Positions 1 to 8,280 of a stretch of 11,811 nt of DNA are shown here, piece after piece. The translations under genes were made by a program, and so were the position numbers. This stretch comes from an uncultured Phascolarctobacterium sp. (GTDB taxonomy: Bacteria; Bacillota; Negativicutes; Acidaminococcales; Acidaminococcaceae). The stretch spans positions 1 through 11,811 of the forward strand of contig CALCHC010000059.1 in NCBI GenBank assembly GCA_937901335.1. Direction: 5' to 3'. The notes beneath the pieces are model-generated. The model was not told the DNA's origin, did not search any database, and saw only the letters and a program-made list of their open reading frames with translations. Positions within the stretch are counted from its first letter, which is position 1, and each line of letters starts with the position of its first letter.

Positions 1-1058
1 AAAAGTTGAATGTTGTACTTGGATTTCATTTGGTCACTGGTCATTTTGTACATTTCTTCCGGAGTAGAACCAGGTTTTGGTTTATTCTTCAAGATGGTTA
101 CATAGCCAGTACCTGTATATTCAGGATAAAGGTCAATTTCACCGGAAGCAAGTGCTTGGAAAGCAATCATAGTTCCACCAAGAGCAAGCTTGCGTTCAAC
201 TTTCAAATCGGTATGTTCTTCGATGATATCAGCCAACATATTACCTATGATAACACTTTCTGTAGCATCCTTAGAGCCAATGCGGATATCAGGACGATTC
301 ATATATTCACGTCCTAAAAGAAAACCGCTGCTGAGGAACACGATTAAAGCAGCTGCAATAACAGTTCTTTTGCGTTGTTCTTTGATTTGTGCCAAGGATT
401 TAGCAGACATTGTACTGGAAGCAGGACGCAAGGAGATAGGAGTAACTGCATTTTCAACCTTGCTCATTACAAAGTCCATAAATAGTGCCAAAAGGCAAGC
501 AGGAATTGCACCGGCAAGAATCATATTGCTATTATCTGTTTGAATACCGCTGATAACTAAAGTACCCAAACCGCCTGCACCGATGTAAGCAGCAATGGTC
601 ATTAGACCAACAGCAGTAACGCTGGAAATTCTTACGCCTGCCATAATTACAGGTAACGCTAAGGGTAAACGCACTTTAAAAAGTACTTGCATATCTGTCA
701 TACCAATACCTTTAGCTGCTTCTAAGGTATCGTGACTAATATTGCGTAAACCAGTACAAGTATTTTTTAATATTGGTAGTAAAGAATACATAACTACCAT
801 TGCAACTGCTGTTACTGCACCAATCCCCATATAAGGAACTAAAAAACCAAGCAGTGCTAAAGAAGGAATTGCTTGTGCAAGATTAGCAAAGCCCATTACT
901 GGTTTCAAAAGCTTTTCTCGTTCAGAAACGTAAATACCCAACGGTACGCCAATTACAATTGCTATGGCAACTGAAAGTAAGGTAAGTTGAATGTGGCTTA
1001 TTAAAAGGAAAGTAATGTATTCATGTTGGTCTTGTACAAATGCTAATAAACCGTTCAT
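1..1058 (-). CDS. Osmoprotectant (glycine betaine/choline-type) ABC transporter, fused permease and substrate-binding protein, 3' end missing
   Basis: The frame opens with ATG at 1058 and stays open to the left edge, giving about 352 residues without a stop, so the C-terminus lies outside the window. The first 210 or so residues are a hydrophobic BPD-type permease with several membrane segments. An EAA-type loop for docking the ATPase is visible near residue 114 (EAAKGIGMTDMQVLFKVRLP). After a linker, residues from about 252 read as an OpuAC/ProX-like binding domain (GSKDATESVIIGNMLADI, then LYPEYTGTGY). Such permease-binding-protein fusions are known in OpuB/OpuC/OpuF-type importers of compatible solutes. 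The start codon overlaps the stop of the ATPase gene in an ATGA, which implies translational coupling. The exact substrate (betaine, choline, carnitine) cannot be told from sequence alone. Confidence 0.9.
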   Translation of the reverse strand, partial: MNGLLAFVQDQHEYITFLLISHIQLTLLSVAIAIVIGVPLGIYVSEREKLLKPVMGFANLAQAIPSLALLGFLVPYMGIGAVTAVAMVVMYSLLPILKNTCTGLRNISHDTLEAAKGIGMTDMQVLFKVRLPLALPVIMAGVRISSVTAVGLMTIAAYIGAGGLGTLVISGIQTDNSNMILAGAIPACLLALFMDFVMSKVENAVTPISLRPASSTMSAKSLAQIKEQRKRTVIAAALIVFLSSGFLLGREYMNRPDIRIGSKDATESVIIGNMLADIIEEHTDLKVERKLALGGTMIAFQALASGEIDLYPEYTGTGYVTILKNKPKPGSTPEEMYKMTSDQMKSKYNIQL

Positions 1059-2185
1059 GCTTCTACCTCCTTACCAAAATCAATAAATTGTTGACTCATG
1101 GTTGTAACAAGGCTGGAGTGGGTGATTAGTCCAAGCAATTTGTTATTTTCATCCAAAACTGGAATATTTGTAATTTGATTTTGATTAATCTTTTCCAAAA
1201 CAGATATGATGTTTTCATTAGGAGTTGCAGTTGCACGAGCAGGCTTCATGTATTCGGAAACAGGAAGATTTTTGTCAGGTGCAGCATTAACATTGGTAGC
1301 ACGGATGAGACCGAGGAAGTTTTTATGTTCATCTACAACTAAGAGACTATCAACGCTTTCGATACGCATTTTTTCCATACATTTAAGTAGGGGAACGTGA
1401 GGTGCTGTAGTTTTAGGATTAGTAATCATAATATCTTTGGCTTTAATGAGTTTTGGACTGCTCCAGATACGTTTAGAACCTACGAATTCACTTACAAACC
1501 CGTCTGCAGGATTCTTCAAGATGTTTTCCGGAGTATCGTATTGTAAAATTTTACCGGAGTGTAAGATGCAGATTCTATCCGCAATCTTAACAGCTTCATC
1601 CATATCGTGGGTTACGAACACAATAGTTTTATGCAGTTTAGCTTGCAGGTTTACCAGTTCATCTTGTAGTTGGCTACGAGTAATAGGGTCGAGAGCAGAG
1701 AAGGGTTCGTCCATAAGGATGATGCCTGGATCCATAGCAAATGCTCTTGCTACGCCTATACGTTGTTGTTGACCACCGGAAAGGTGATTAGGGTAACGGT
1801 CTAAAAATTCTTGAGGCAAGCCAACCATTTCCATTAGCTTAACTGTGCGTTCGAGAATTTCATTTTCTGGAAGCTGAGCTAAATGGGGTATGATTTCGAT
1901 ATTTTCGCGCACAGTCATGTGCACGAACAAACCTGTTTGTTGAATAACGTAACCCATATTGCGGCGCAGTTCGATTGGGTCATGTGCAGTAATATCAGTT
2001 TCGTTAAGAAGAATTTTACCAGTGGTAGGTTCGATGAGTCTGTTAATCATTTTCAACAGTGTAGTCTTACCACAACCAGAAGGGCCAATGAGAACAACGA
2101 GTTGGCCTTTTTTGATCTCCAAATTAATATTTTCGAGAACGTTATGTTCTTTGTAAGCTTTGCTTACGTTTTCAAATTTAATCAA
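1055..2185 (-). CDS. Osmoprotectant ABC transporter ATP-binding protein with CBS domains (OpuCA/ProV-like)
   Basis: This 376-residue protein is the ATPase of the importer whose permease follows. Visible motifs are Walker A GPSGCGKTT (34-42), the signature LSGGQQQR (135-142), Walker B IILMDEPFSALD (155-166) and the H-loop histidine 193 in VTHD. From about residue 250 two CBS repeats follow (starting KDIMITNPKTT and near SEYMKPARATATP). In the OpuA/OpuC families the CBS pair senses ionic strength and gates transport. The start codon is TTG: a perfect AGGAGG at 2193-2198 sits 7 nt upstream of it, and no ATG fits better. The length matches the family. The gene is the first of a two-gene minus-strand operon. 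I saw no convincing -35/-10 pair for it in the AT-rich region upstream. Confidence 0.95.
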   Translation of the reverse strand: MIKFENVSKAYKEHNVLENINLEIKKGQLVVLIGPSGCGKTTLLKMINRLIEPTTGKILLNETDITAHDPIELRRNMGYVIQQTGLFVHMTVRENIEIIPHLAQLPENEILERTVKLMEMVGLPQEFLDRYPNHLSGGQQQRIGVARAFAMDPGIILMDEPFSALDPITRSQLQDELVNLQAKLHKTIVFVTHDMDEAVKIADRICILHSGKILQYDTPENILKNPADGFVSEFVGSKRIWSSPKLIKAKDIMITNPKTTAPHVPLLKCMEKMRIESVDSLLVVDEHKNFLGLIRATNVNAAPDKNLPVSEYMKPARATATPNENIISVLEKINQNQITNIPVLDENNKLLGLITHSSLVTTMSQQFIDFGKEVEA

Positions 2186-2198
2186 AACGGTACCTCCT

Positions 2199-2453
2199 CA
2201 TATATATAAATTTTTTAGAACTTCTCAAAAAGTCCTTTATAAAAAACTTCAACACCATCCTGCTAAATACCTTTTGGGTATAAATATTCTAATTAATAAA
2301 ATTGCAAACAATAGAAATTTCTTACATTTTTGTAATTATTCTAAGTGTAGATAATTAATTATTATGCTTATGAACTTGAATTTATTTCTTACTTTATTAA
2401 GTTGATGGGGAATGATATAATAGAGCTAATAAGATTTTATGGAGGTTAACAGA
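2199..2453. other. Divergent intergenic region between the osmoprotectant operon and the aldolase operon
   Basis: About 250 bp of very AT-rich DNA separates the two divergent operons. It contains the plus-strand promoter listed separately. A short imperfect hairpin (GAACTT at about 2219, AAGTCC at about 2231) lies just upstream of the minus-strand ATPase ribosome site and might act in its leader. I see no riboswitch fold and no credible small gene here. Confidence 0.6.
2393..2421 (+). promoter_or_regulatory. Extended -10 promoter of the aldolase-mtaD-nfnAB operon
   Basis: A perfect TATAAT lies at 2416-2421, preceded by TG one base away (TGATATAAT), the extended -10 arrangement. The -35 zone 17-18 bp upstream (CTTTAT/TTTATT, 2392-2398) is a poor match, which an extended -10 can compensate for. 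The -10 is 33 nt upstream of the chosen aldolase start. Confidence 0.65.
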
Positions 2454-3158
2454 ATGAAAGATACTGTTTTCCTAAATGAAAAGGAGCTTTCTGCTCGGGA
2501 AGTGTTGCTTGCTCGTGAAAGCATTGTTGCAATGGGCAAGGAGCTTATTGAACGCAAGCTTGTTGCCGGTTCTTGGGGCAATATTAGCGTGAAACTTGCT
2601 GACGGCGTTTATGCAGTAACTCCTTCCGGTAGAGGTTACGCTAACCAAAAGCCTGAAGATATTATAATTATTGACGATGCTTGTAACACTTTAGATGGGG
2701 AGCTTACTCCTTCTTCTGAAAGTAAGCTGCACACAGCAATTTATAACGCTTGTCCTGAAGCGAAAGCAATCATCCACACTCATAGCATTTATGCCAGTGC
2801 ACTTGCTGCCATGCGTAAGCCTGTGCCTGCTATTATTGAAGATATCGTTCAAATTATCGGCGGTAGAGTAAACTGCGCTGAATATGCACTTCCCGGTACT
2901 CAGGAGCTAGCTGATAACGCTGTTGTTGCTTTGAACGGACGCAAAGCAGTTCTACTTGCTAATCATGGTGCAGTTTGTTGGGGTAAGTCCTTAGAGGATG
3001 CGCTCATCGTGTGCGAAATCCTAGAGAAGGCTGCACAAATTGCTATTATCTGCCAAAGTTGTGGGGGAGCCGTTGAGCTTTCTAGCGAAGACGCAGAAAT
3101 AATGCATGATTTTTACGAAAAACACTACTCAAAACGACAAATGGGTACTGAAAAATAA
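2454..3158 (+). CDS. Class II aldolase/adducin family protein (fuculose-phosphate aldolase-like)
   Basis: This 234-residue zinc aldolase matches the size of the L-fuculose-1-phosphate aldolase family (about 215-235). The phosphate-binding GNIS (42-45) and TPSG (56-59), a candidate catalytic Glu89 in PSSES, and zinc-ligand histidines 108, 110 (HTHS) and 171 (NHG) are all present, so it should be active. The family splits sugar 1-phosphates into DHAP and an aldehyde. The neighbouring MTA/SAH deaminase makes a role in salvage of 5-deoxy- or 5-methylthio-pentose phosphates (the DHAP shunt) attractive, but L-fuculose-, rhamnulose- or ribulose-phosphate are equally possible from sequence. ATG 2454 is chosen over the upstream ATG at 2439 because GGAGG (2441-2445) lies 8 nt before it and would sit inside the longer frame. 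It is the first gene of a four-gene operon. Confidence 0.9.
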   Translation: MKDTVFLNEKELSAREVLLARESIVAMGKELIERKLVAGSWGNISVKLADGVYAVTPSGRGYANQKPEDIIIIDDACNTLDGELTPSSESKLHTAIYNACPEAKAIIHTHSIYASALAAMRKPVPAIIEDIVQIIGGRVNCAEYALPGTQELADNAVVALNGRKAVLLANHGAVCWGKSLEDALIVCEILEKAAQIAIICQSCGGAVELSSEDAEIMHDFYEKHYSKRQMGTEK

Positions 3159-3188
3159 ATGTTCAATAAAATTGACGAGGTGAATTTA

Positions 3189-4469
3189 ATGAGTAAACTC
3201 TTGATAAAAAACGTGGAGCTTCTCCACACGCCTAATGGTGAAATGAACTACATCGCCATTGAAGACGAAAAAATCGTTTACGTTGGTACTGAAGTTCCTG
3301 CTGCTTTCGAAGATGCGGAAGTGCTCGATGGTGCAGGTAAGCTTGCTACCGCAGGTATGGTAAATACTCACGGTCACGTTTCTATGACCTTGCTCCGTAG
3401 CTATGCAGATGATATGGCTCTGATGGATTGGCTGCAAAATAAAATTTGGCCTTTTGAAGCTAAAATGGGCGCTAAAGATATTTACTGGGGTGCAATGCTT
3501 GGTATTGCAGAAATGCTTAAAGGCGGTACTACTTGCTTTGCAGATATGTACTATTTTATGGATGATGTTGCTAAAGCTTGTGCTGAAACCGGTATTCGTG
3601 CCAACCTTTGCCGTGGTTTGATTGGTCTTGCTCCTGATAAAGATGATAAGCTTGCAGAAAACATCCAATTTGCTAAGGACTGGAACGGTTACGACAACGG
3701 TCGCATTCGTGTTACTTTTGGCCCTCACGCTCCTTATACCTGCCCTGTAGATTATCTTAAAGATGTAATCGCTGCTGCGAAAGAAAATAACGTAGAAATT
3801 CAAATGCACCTTTGCGAAACCAAGGGCGAAGTAGAGGACTACGTTAAAGAACATGGCGTTACTCCCATCGTGATGATGGATAAATTGGGTATGTTCGAGC
3901 TTGGTACTATTGCTGCTCACGCAGTGCATCTTACTGATGAAGATATGGACATCATGGCTGCGAAAAATGTGCGCGTTGCCCATAATCCTCAAAGTAATTT
4001 GAAACTGGCGAGCGGTATTGCGCCTGTAGATAAAATGCTGGAAAAAGGTATTTGCGTTGGTCTCGGCACTGATGGTACTTCCAGTAACAATAACCTTGAT
4101 ATGCTTGAAGAATGTCGTTTGGCAGCAATGCTTCATAAAGCGACTTCTTACAATCCTCTTGCGGTTCCTGCTGAAGAAGCTTGGAAGATGGCAACTGAAA
4201 ACGGTGCTAAGGTTCTTGGCTTCGAAAACTTGGGTAAACTTGAACCTAGTTATTTAGCAGATATCGTTCTGTGGGATATGCATAAACCTTATTGGTATCC
4301 TCGCCATAATAAACTGTCTCTTTTGGTTTACGCTGCTAATGCTAACGATGCTGATACTGTTCTGGTAGCAGGCAAAGTTGTGCTGAAAAATGGCAAGCTT
4401 ACCAATGTTGATGAAGAAAAAATTTACGCAGAAGCTTGTGCCTGCGTTGAAGATTTGTTGAATAAATAA
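3189..4469 (+). CDS. mtaD: 5-methylthioadenosine/S-adenosylhomocysteine deaminase (amidohydrolase)
   Basis: This 426-residue cytosolic metal-dependent deaminase belongs to the amidohydrolase superfamily, and its length is typical of MtaD. Metal and catalytic residues are visible: HGH 61-63, HAPYT from 180, His207 and Glu210 in MHLCET, His244 or His247 in HAVHL, and Asp295 in GTDGTSSNNNLDM. The family converts MTA, S-adenosylhomocysteine, adenosine or 5'-deoxyadenosine to the inosyl compounds with release of ammonia; which substrate dominates varies between members. ATG 3189 is used because GAGGTG (3177-3182) is 6 nt upstream. The in-frame ATG at 3159, right after the aldolase stop, has no ribosome site of its own. 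Gaps of 30 and 19 nt to the neighbours place it firmly in the operon. Confidence 0.93.
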   Translation: MSKLLIKNVELLHTPNGEMNYIAIEDEKIVYVGTEVPAAFEDAEVLDGAGKLATAGMVNTHGHVSMTLLRSYADDMALMDWLQNKIWPFEAKMGAKDIYWGAMLGIAEMLKGGTTCFADMYYFMDDVAKACAETGIRANLCRGLIGLAPDKDDKLAENIQFAKDWNGYDNGRIRVTFGPHAPYTCPVDYLKDVIAAAKENNVEIQMHLCETKGEVEDYVKEHGVTPIVMMDKLGMFELGTIAAHAVHLTDEDMDIMAAKNVRVAHNPQSNLKLASGIAPVDKMLEKGICVGLGTDGTSSNNNLDMLEECRLAAMLHKATSYNPLAVPAEEAWKMATENGAKVLGFENLGKLEPSYLADIVLWDMHKPYWYPRHNKLSLLVYAANANDADTVLVAGKVVLKNGKLTNVDEEKIYAEACACVEDLLNK

Positions 4470-4488
4470 TATTGAGGGGTGAATTCTC

Positions 4489-5331
4489 TTGGCTAAAATT
4501 CTTTTTGCTCAAAATTTAGCTCCCAGCATTTATGAATTCGTTGTAGATGCTCCGCTGGTAGCTCACAAATGCAAACCCGGTCAATTCGTAATGATTCGCA
4601 CTGACGAATACAGCGAACGTATTCCTCTTACCATTGCTGACTTTGATCGTGAAAAAGGTACTATTACCTTGATTGTGCAAGCAGTAGGTAACACTACTAA
4701 AGACTTGTGCGAAAACTATAAAGAAGGCGACGATATTCTCGATATCGCTGGTCCCTTAGGTCAACCTTCTCATATGAAAAACTTTGGGACCGTTGTTGTA
4801 GTTGGTGGCGGTATCGGCGTTGCTCCTGTTTATCCCATTGCTCGTGCTTATCACGAACTTGGTAATAAAGTAATCTCCATTATTGGTGCTCGTAATAAAG
4901 ATTTGGTTATCTGGCAAGATAAAATGGCTGCAATCAGCGACGAAGTTATCATCACCACTGACGATGGCACTGCTGGACGTAAAGGCTTCGTAACTGATCC
5001 CTTGCGTGAAATGCTGGAAGCAGGTGCTAAAGTTGATTTGGTTCTTGCCATTGGCCCTGTAATCATGATGAAAAACGTAGCAGCGACTACTAAACCTTTT
5101 GAAGTTCCCACTACTGCAAGCTTGAATACCATTATGGTAGATGGCACCGGTATGTGCGGTGGCTGTCGTGTAATGGTTGGCGGTGAAAATAAATTTGCCT
5201 GCGTAGACGGTCCTGAATTTGACGCTCATCAAGTTGATTTTGCTAACCTTGTTATGCGTCAACAAATGTATCGTGACCAAGAAGTCTTAGAATACAGCTG
5301 TGGAGGTCATTGCAAATGCGTGGAGGAATGA
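4489..5331 (+). CDS. nfnA: NADH-dependent reduced ferredoxin:NADP+ oxidoreductase subunit A (NfnA; FAD/NAD-binding, [2Fe-2S])
   Basis: This 280-residue protein is the small subunit of the electron-bifurcating transhydrogenase Nfn, also annotated as sulfide dehydrogenase beta or DHODH electron-transfer-subunit-like. An N-terminal FAD domain carries RIPLTIAD (44-51), the NAD-binding fold carries GGGIGVAPVYPIARA (106-120), and the C-terminal cluster site has MVDGTGMCGGCRV with C223, C226 and then C238. Asp218 fits the Asp-plus-three-Cys ligation I recall for Nfn. A further Cys-rich tail (CGGHCKC) ends the protein. The start is TTG: GAGGGGTG at 4474-4481 lies 7 nt upstream. The next gene, NfnB, overlaps its 3' end. 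Together they exchange electrons between NADH, NADPH and ferredoxin in the cytosol. Confidence 0.92.
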   Translation: MAKILFAQNLAPSIYEFVVDAPLVAHKCKPGQFVMIRTDEYSERIPLTIADFDREKGTITLIVQAVGNTTKDLCENYKEGDDILDIAGPLGQPSHMKNFGTVVVVGGGIGVAPVYPIARAYHELGNKVISIIGARNKDLVIWQDKMAAISDEVIITTDDGTAGRKGFVTDPLREMLEAGAKVDLVLAIGPVIMMKNVAATTKPFEVPTTASLNTIMVDGTGMCGGCRVMVGGENKFACVDGPEFDAHQVDFANLVMRQQMYRDQEVLEYSCGGHCKCVEE

Positions 5332-6707
5332 GAAATGCCATGCCGGAACAACCGGCTGATATCCGTAATAAAAACTTTGAAGAAGTAGCTCTTGGCTACA
5401 CCAAAGAAATGGCAGTGGACGAAGCACAACGTTGCCTGAACTGCCCTAAACCTCGTTGCGTTGAAGGTTGCCCTGTAAACGTAGAAATTCCTAAATTCAT
5501 TAAAGCTGTTGCTGAAGAAAACTTCGCTGAAGCAATTAAAATCTTGAAACGTAAAAACAGCTTGCCTGCTGTTTGCGGTCGTGTATGTCCCCAAGAAAAC
5601 CAATGCGAAAGCAAATGCGTACTTGGCATTAAAGGTGAATCTGTTGCTATTGGTCGCTTGGAACGTTTTGTAGCGGACTATGCTCGTCAAAATGGTCTTG
5701 ATACCGTAGAAACCGGCGATATTGCTCCTAAAGGCAAGAAAGTTGCAATCGTAGGTAGTGGTCCTTCCGGTTTGACTGCTGCAGGCGATTTGGCAAAACT
5801 TGGTTATGAAGTAACCTTGTACGAAGCTTTCCACGTTGCTGGTGGCGTTTTGATGTATGGTATTCCGCAATTCCGTTTGCCGAAAGAAATCGTACAACAC
5901 GAAATCAAAGCATTGAAAGATTTGGGCGTTAAAATTGTTGTTAACGCTGTAATTGGTCGTACCTTTACCATTAAAGAATTGATGGAAGAAGAAGGCTTCG
6001 ACGCTGTTTATGTTGGCACTGGTGCAGGCTTGCCGTACTTTATGGACATTGATGGTGAAAACCTTAATGGCGTATATTCTGCAAATGAATTCCTCACTCG
6101 TGTAAACCTTATGAAAGCATACCAATTCCCCAAAGTAGCAACTCCTGTTTACTGCGGTAAAAAAGCTGCTATTGTAGGTGCAGGCAACGTTGCAATGGAC
6201 GCTGCTCGTACAGCTAAACGTTTAGGTGCTGAACATGTTTACATCGTTTACCGTCGTGGTGAAGATGAAATGCCTGCTCGTAAGGAAGAAATCCATCACG
6301 CTAAAGAAGAAGGTATTGAATTACGCCTTCTGAACAATCCTGTTCGCATTTTGGGCGACGAAAAGGGTTGGGTAAATGGTTTGGAATGCATTAAGATGGA
6401 ACTGGGCGAACCTGACGCTAGCGGTCGTCGTAGTCCTGTTGAAGTTAAAGGCAGCGAATACGTACTTGACGTTGATATGGTAGTTATGGCTATTGGTCAA
6501 GGTCCTAACCCCTTAATCAAACAAACCACTCCGGAACTTGAAGTTAACAGACGCGGTAACATTGTTGCTAACGAAGTAGGTGCTACTTCTATTCCTGGCG
6601 TATTTGCTGGCGGTGACATCGTAACCGGTGCTGCTACTGTAATTTCTGCAATGGGTGCAGGTAAACGCGCTGCTGCTGCAATTGACGAATACTTGCAAGG
6701 TAAATAA
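5316..6707 (+). CDS. nfnB: NADH-dependent reduced ferredoxin:NADP+ oxidoreductase subunit B (NfnB; glutamate synthase small-subunit-like)
   Basis: This 463-residue iron-sulfur flavoprotein carries two [4Fe-4S] motifs near the N-terminus: C40, C43, C48, C52 (CLNCPKPRCVEGC) and C87, C91, C97, C101. Two Rossmann folds follow: FAD at GSGPSG (147-152) and NADPH at GAGNVAMDAA (288-297). A C-terminal FAD motif GVFAGGD lies near residue 429. Without an adjacent glutamate synthase large subunit and directly after nfnA, it is best read as NfnB, not GltD. The start is uncertain: ATG 5316 has GGAGGT 8 nt upstream and overlaps nfnA by 16 nt, while ATG 5340 also has a nearby GGAGG (5322-5326). A TTG at 5310 is unlikely. 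It is the last gene before a strong terminator. Confidence 0.92.
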   Translation: MRGGMRNAMPEQPADIRNKNFEEVALGYTKEMAVDEAQRCLNCPKPRCVEGCPVNVEIPKFIKAVAEENFAEAIKILKRKNSLPAVCGRVCPQENQCESKCVLGIKGESVAIGRLERFVADYARQNGLDTVETGDIAPKGKKVAIVGSGPSGLTAAGDLAKLGYEVTLYEAFHVAGGVLMYGIPQFRLPKEIVQHEIKALKDLGVKIVVNAVIGRTFTIKELMEEEGFDAVYVGTGAGLPYFMDIDGENLNGVYSANEFLTRVNLMKAYQFPKVATPVYCGKKAAIVGAGNVAMDAARTAKRLGAEHVYIVYRRGEDEMPARKEEIHHAKEEGIELRLLNNPVRILGDEKGWVNGLECIKMELGEPDASGRRSPVEVKGSEYVLDVDMVVMAIGQGPNPLIKQTTPELEVNRRGNIVANEVGATSIPGVFAGGDIVTGAATVISAMGAGKRAAAAIDEYLQGK

Positions 6708-6726
6708 TTTATAGTTGATTCTTTCG

Positions 6727-6755
6727 AAAAAGAGCTGCTTAATGCAGCTCTTTTT
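6727..6755 (+). terminator. Intrinsic terminator of the aldolase-mtaD-nfnAB operon
   Basis: A perfect 12-bp inverted repeat (AAAAAGAGCTGC, loop TTAAT, GCAGCTCTTTTT) starts 19 nt after the nfnB stop. The GC core followed by five T is a textbook rho-independent terminator. The A-run on the other arm could also make it work on the opposite strand. Confidence 0.93.
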
Positions 6756-6841
6756 AATTAGCAAATTACAAATTTGTTAAAGACTTTTAATACAATCTAT
6801 ATACTTCTGAGATGCTTTTAATAGCAGTAATATACAACTTA

Positions 6842-6850
6842 TGGTATAAT
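6842..6850 (+). promoter_or_regulatory. Extended -10 promoter of the pduL-like gene
   Basis: TGGTATAAT carries a perfect TATAAT (6845-6850) with an upstream TG, the same arrangement as the aldolase operon promoter. No good -35 box is visible 16-18 bp upstream. It lies 40 nt before the start codon and after the preceding terminator, so the downstream gene has its own transcription start. Confidence 0.6.
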
Positions 6851-6890
6851 AGACCGAGTAATCCTAAAAATAATTATGAGGTGAAAATAT

Positions 6891-7466
6891 ATGCAATTCC
6901 CGTTAGTATTAGGCGTATCCGCACGCCACGCTCACATTTGCCGTGAACATATGGACATTTTATTCGGTGCAGGCTCTGAACTGCACGTTAAGAAAACTAT
7001 TGGCCAACCTGGTCAATTTGCTTCTGAAGAACAAATCACTTTGGTTACTCCCAAAGGCGAAATGAAACTTCGCATCATCGGTCCTTTGCGTCCGGAAACC
7101 CAAATCGAATTGGCTCTGACTGACGCTCGTAAACTTGGTCTGAACGCTCCCATCCGTCACAGCGGTAAACTTGCAGGCTCTGCAGGCGGCAAACTTATCG
7201 GTCCTTGTGGTGAAGTAGAAATCAGCGAAGGTATCATCGTTGCAGCTCGCCACATTCATTTGTATCCGGAAACTGCTGCTAAATACGGTTTGAAGGACGG
7301 CGATATCGTTGACATCGTAACCCAAGGCGAACGTTCTCTTACTTTGCATAACGTTCTCGTTAGAGCAGGGGAGGCACATGCTGACGAAGTACATATCGAT
7401 ACCGACGAAGCAAATGCTTGCAACTTGGACAGCGATATGATGGTTGATGTTGTATTCAACAAATAA
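6891..7466 (+). CDS. pduL: PduL-family phosphate acyltransferase (phosphotransacylase)
   Basis: This 191-residue protein interconverts an acyl-CoA (propionyl- or acetyl-CoA) and the acyl phosphate. The five family zinc histidines are recognisable: H13 and H15 in SARHAH, H121 and H123 in AARHIH, and H168 in VHIDTDEAN. The conserved GPLRPETQIE (64-73) includes the arginine used for phosphate binding. The family repeat in two similar halves is intact. There is no N-terminal extension resembling a microcompartment-targeting peptide and no shell-protein gene nearby, so a free cytosolic enzyme is likely. ATG 6891 has GAGGTGA (6878-6884) 6 nt upstream. No acetate kinase gene adjoins it. Whether its physiological substrate is acetyl- or propionyl-CoA is open. 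The gene has its own promoter, and I see no clear terminator after it. Confidence 0.9.
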   Translation: MQFPLVLGVSARHAHICREHMDILFGAGSELHVKKTIGQPGQFASEEQITLVTPKGEMKLRIIGPLRPETQIELALTDARKLGLNAPIRHSGKLAGSAGGKLIGPCGEVEISEGIIVAARHIHLYPETAAKYGLKDGDIVDIVTQGERSLTLHNVLVRAGEAHADEVHIDTDEANACNLDSDMMVDVVFNK

Positions 7467-7514
7467 TTTCTCTTAAATTGAAGGTTTCTTTATATTTAGA
7501 AAGGTGGTGTTAGA

Positions 7515-8249
7515 ATGAAGAAAACAGCAGTAATTTGCAGCTTGTTGTTAGCATTAGCAGGAACAGCTTTAGCAAATGACAAGGCATCTTCCAATTTGCT
7601 TGATAACAATATAAATTCTGTTGTAGTTTCTGATTCTGACAACACATCTTCTAATTCTCAACAAGCATTCCCAATTGAGAAAGTTCAAGAAACTTGCACT
7701 ATAACTACTAAAAATGCTACTAAAATTTGCGGAGAAAAATTCTCCACAACTTACTTCAATGAGCAATATGAAAAGCTTGCTCTTTTAAGGCGTTGTGAGC
7801 TTAGTTTAAAAACAGTTCCTTTGGCTATCTGGAATCTTGATAAATATGTGGAACAAGGTGTTAAGCTGCCTTATGCTGAACTAGGTATTAATAAGCTTGG
7901 AGACGTTAAATCTTTCCTGAGCGTAGATAAAATTGGCAAATACAAGGTTATTACTGTTTGTCATCTTTTCAAACAAAATAAGAAGCTGTACGCACTTAAT
8001 ACAAGCCTTGTATCAGTTAATGATAACCTTTATGCAGTATCTACTTATGATGTGAATGACAAAGCCTTTGCACCTAAAGATGATGCTAAGCTTGAAGAAG
8101 TTCCTCCAATTATCAAACGCATGCAAGAAAAAGAAGAAGCTAAAGTTGTGAATGTAAATCTTGGAGATTTAGATGCAGAAGTTAAAACTGCAATTTGGGA
8201 TGAGCATAGCAAGTTTGTTAAAAAGTTTAAACCTTCTAAGATTAAATAA
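7515..8249 (+). CDS. Exported protein of unknown function
   Basis: I do not recognise this 244-residue protein. It begins with a clear Sec signal peptide: MKK, a hydrophobic core over residues 5-18, and a predicted signal peptidase I site after TALA (17-20). There is no lipobox. A low-complexity Ser/Asn/Asp stretch (about 24-50) follows. The body from about 54 to 200 has four cysteines (C61, C72, C94 and one near 149) that could form disulfides, and the C-terminus is Lys/Glu-rich (KRMQEKEEAK, then KFVKKFKPSKIK). No membrane anchor or sorting signal is seen. The ribosome site AAAGGTGGTG starts at 7500, shortly before the ATG. It is more AT-rich than the metabolic genes to its left. It is the last host gene before the phage block and ends at its own terminator. 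Confidence 0.8.
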   Translation: MKKTAVICSLLLALAGTALANDKASSNLLDNNINSVVVSDSDNTSSNSQQAFPIEKVQETCTITTKNATKICGEKFSTTYFNEQYEKLALLRRCELSLKTVPLAIWNLDKYVEQGVKLPYAELGINKLGDVKSFLSVDKIGKYKVITVCHLFKQNKKLYALNTSLVSVNDNLYAVSTYDVNDKAFAPKDDAKLEEVPPIIKRMQEKEEAKVVNVNLGDLDAEVKTAIWDEHSKFVKKFKPSKIK

Positions 8250-8280
8250 GAAGCTTATAAAAATAAAGAAGTGAATTAAT

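Noticed and set aside
1..543. Plus-strand frames of 103 and 117 residues
   Set aside because: They are antisense to the permease/binding-protein gene, whose minus-strand frame is continuous and clearly homologous to known importers.
2439..2453. Upstream ATG for the aldolase
   Set aside because: The ribosome site GGAGG lies inside this extension and 8 nt before the ATG at 2454, which is the better start.
3159..3188. Upstream ATG for mtaD directly after the aldolase stop
   Set aside because: No ribosome site precedes it, the extra residues do not resemble the family N-terminus, and GAGGTG supports 3189.
3186..4136. 316-residue antisense frame opposite mtaD
   Set aside because: It is a shadow of mtaD caused by codon bias. 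The composition is implausible (His, Phe, Asn-rich) and there is no ribosome site.
5307..6125. 272-residue antisense frame opposite nfnB
   Set aside because: It is a shadow of a clearly identified gene, rich in Phe/Asn/Ser with no recognisable domain.
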